From NCBI GenBank assembly GCA_023436825.1, contig JAEZHS010000084.1, positions 1 through 6,382 on the forward strand: DNA of 6,382 nt, read 5' to 3'. Origin of the DNA: Pseudomonadota bacterium (lineage in GTDB: Bacteria > Pseudomonadota > Alphaproteobacteria > Reyranellales > Reyranellaceae). A program made the position numbers and the translations under genes. Positions 5,253 through 6,382 of this stretch are shown one piece after another. The notes under the pieces are model-generated. The model made no database searches and was not told where the DNA came from. It worked only from the letters and a program-made list of their open reading frames with translations. Numbering within the stretch: position 1 is the first letter of the stretch; each line of letters starts with the position of its first letter.

Positions 5253-6182
5253 TCAGGAGAACAGGATGGTCGACAGCCGCTTGCGGCCGTCGACGGCGAG
5301 CGGATCGGTGAAGCCAAGCGCTTCGAAGAACTTCAGGAGCTGCTGGCGGGCGGCTTCCTCGTTCCACTTGCGGTCGGCTTTGATCATGGCGAGCAGCTCG
5401 TCGATCGCCTCCTGGCGCTGGTTGCCCGCCCAGTAGGCCATGGCGAGGTCGAGCCTCGACTGCATGTCCTTGGGGTCGGCGGCGGCCTTGGCTTTGAGAT
5501 CGTCGACCGGGCCTGCCTCCTTGGCCTTCTCGGCAAGGTCGATCGAGGCCTGGACGGCCACGACATCGGAGTTGGTCTTGTCCTTGGTCTCGACCTGGGC
5601 CAGCAGCTCCTTGGCCTGCTCGACGTCGCCGGTCTCCAGGTTGTAGCGCGCCAGTCCGGCCAGCGCGGTGACGTTCTTCGGATCGGCGCCCAGGATCTCG
5701 CTGTAGATGCGCGCGGCCAGGTCCTGGTCGTTCTGCGCGACCGCGGCCTTGGCGTGCTCCAGCAGCTCGGCGATCTCGTCGCCACCGCCTTCGACCGGGC
5801 CGCCGGTCGCCTGCACCAGGCGGTCGACGAACGCCTTGACCTGGCTCTCGGGCACCGCGCCCATGAAGCCATCGACCGGCCGGCCGCCGAAGAAGGCGTA
5901 GACTGCGGGGATCGACTGGATCCTGAGCTGCTGGGCCAGCATCTGGTTCTGATCGATGTTGATCTTGACCAGCTTGACGGCGCCGTTGGCTGCCTTGACG
6001 ACCTTTTCAATCGCCGGCTGCAGCTGCTTGCACGGACCGCACCACGGCGCCCAGAAGTCGACGATCACCGGTACGGTGCGCGAGGCTTCCAGCACATCCT
6101 TGGCGAATTTGGTCTGGTCGCTGTCCTTGATGAGATCGGCGGGGGCAGCCTGCGGCGCGGCGCCCTTCAGCATCGGTTCCAT
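5253..6182 (-). CDS. cnoX: CnoX/YbbN-type thioredoxin-TPR co-chaperone
   Basis: A 309-residue cytoplasmic protein made of an N-terminal thioredoxin fold (about 15-125) and a C-terminal tetratricopeptide region (about 133-305). The active site WCGPC is at residues 47-51 and the cis-proline is Pro92 (QSIPAVYAF). The domain order and length match YbbN/CnoX, a holdase that protects substrates from oxidative aggregation and passes them to GroEL or DnaK. E. coli CnoX has lost the first cysteine and is not redox active; this one keeps both cysteines, as reported for the Caulobacter protein, so it should also exchange disulfides. The ATG at 6182 is supported by GAGGA ending 3 nt before it; Met4 is a possible alternative. 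It is the first gene of the minus-strand cluster, so the operon promoter should lie in 6183-6382, but I cannot point to it with confidence. Confidence 0.92.
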   Translation of the reverse strand: MEPMLKGAAPQAAPADLIKDSDQTKFAKDVLEASRTVPVIVDFWAPWCGPCKQLQPAIEKVVKAANGAVKLVKINIDQNQMLAQQLRIQSIPAVYAFFGGRPVDGFMGAVPESQVKAFVDRLVQATGGPVEGGGDEIAELLEHAKAAVAQNDQDLAARIYSEILGADPKNVTALAGLARYNLETGDVEQAKELLAQVETKDKTNSDVVAVQASIDLAEKAKEAGPVDDLKAKAAADPKDMQSRLDLAMAYWAGNQRQEAIDELLAMIKADRKWNEEAARQQLLKFFEALGFTDPLAVDGRKRLSTILFS

Positions 6183-6203
6183 GGATCCTCGAACGGGGGG
6201 AAT

Positions 6204-6219
6204 TTGCGTTGCCTCGCAA
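6204..6219. promoter_or_regulatory. Small inverted repeat upstream of cnoX-like gene
   Basis: TTGCG (6204-6208) and CGCAA (6215-6219) are perfect 5-nt inverted arms around TTGCCT, 22-37 nt before the start codon of the cnoX-like gene. It could be an operator or a 5' leader hairpin, or chance in GC-rich DNA. The stretch 6183-6382 otherwise contains no gene that I can support. Confidence 0.2.
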
Positions 6220-6227
6220 TGTGGCCT

Positions 6228-6255
6228 CCGCTCCCCGAGGGCGCAAGGGGGGCGG
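6228..6255. repeat. GC-rich hairpin upstream of cnoX-like gene
   Basis: CCGCTCCCC (6228-6236) pairs with GGGGGGCGG (6247-6255) over nine positions, one T-G wobble when read as plus-strand RNA, around a 10-nt loop. No T-tract follows. It is one of several repeat-like hairpins in this gap. Confidence 0.5.
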
Positions 6256-6284
6256 AAATCTGTCCGAATTCACTGATTCATGCT

Positions 6285-6303
6285 CTCTCCCCTCGGGGGA
6301 GAG
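6285..6303. repeat. Perfect 8-bp hairpin CTCTCCCC/GGGGAGAG
   Basis: CTCTCCCC (6285-6292) and GGGGAGAG (6296-6303) are perfect inverted arms around TCG. This CTCTCCCC...GGGGAGAG type is a common dispersed hairpin of GC-rich proteobacteria. It is flanked by G-runs and C-runs (6313-6328) and no T-tract, so it is more likely a repeat element than a terminator. Confidence 0.55.
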
Positions 6304-6359
6304 GAACATGAAGGGGACCCCCGGGGGGGCAGGGCTATCGCATGTGACTGCAAAACCCC

Positions 6360-6382
6360 GTCATCCCGACCGGAGCCGAGCG
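6360..6382. repeat. Start of a dispersed-repeat-like sequence, cut by the window edge
   Basis: The last 23 bases begin GTCATCCCGACCGGAGC, which shares the frame GTCATCC-GA with the right arm of the 2333-2406 element (GTCATCCTGAGCG) and looks like one arm of another palindromic repeat. Its partner arm, if any, lies beyond the window. Confidence 0.4.

Noticed and set aside
5115..6311. A 398-codon open frame on the plus strand opposite the cnoX-like and LON genes
   Set aside because: It mirrors two well-recognised minus-strand genes. Its translation shows no domain and is rich in the L/G/D/R pattern typical of antisense frames in GC-rich DNA.

Overview
The window is GC-rich (by eye well above 60%) and densely coded: six protein genes with short gaps. 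Gene content suggests an alphaproteobacterium, probably Rhodospirillales-like. The pointers are the minus-strand series thioredoxin/TPR chaperone, stand-alone LON-domain protein, Trm112-like protein and DUF971 protein, an order I recall from that class, and the palindromic repeats in the gaps. No rRNA, tRNA or phylogenetic marker was available to test this, so the genus is left open.

Layout from left to right. Positions 2-772 (+) hold the 3' part of a zinc amidohydrolase of the succinylglutamate desuccinylase/aspartoacylase family. Its end overlaps by 32 bp, convergently, the end of murJ (741-2327, -), the lipid II flippase, which keeps the key charged residues of the E. coli protein. The gap 2328-2525 is the most structured non-coding part. 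It has a REP-like inverted repeat against the murJ start, a direct repeat TGCCATAWT, and a plus-strand folded segment ending in a good intrinsic terminator, which is a candidate small RNA with no coding gene attached.

From 2526 to 6182 five minus-strand genes form a probable operon, transcribed from right to left: cnoX-like thioredoxin/TPR protein, LON substrate-binding-domain protein, Trm112-family protein, DUF971 protein and a PhzS-like FAD monooxygenase. Spacings are 13 nt, 104 nt, a 4-nt GTGA overlap, and 7 nt. The 104-nt gap is almost filled by an 82-nt near-perfect palindrome. The last 200 bp (6183-6382) contain no gene that I can support, only GC-rich hairpins and the truncated start of another dispersed-repeat-like sequence.

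Functionally, the operon's first two genes point to protein quality control under stress (a CnoX-type holdase with an active-site WCGPC, and a LON domain without ATPase or protease). Trm112 and DUF971 are small partner-type proteins, and the monooxygenase is a probable add-on of unknown substrate. murJ belongs to peptidoglycan synthesis and stands alone here. I found no CRISPR array, transposase, phage gene or defence system, and most of the window is ordinary housekeeping sequence. The candidate small RNA and the two palindromic elements are the parts that deserve a second look.
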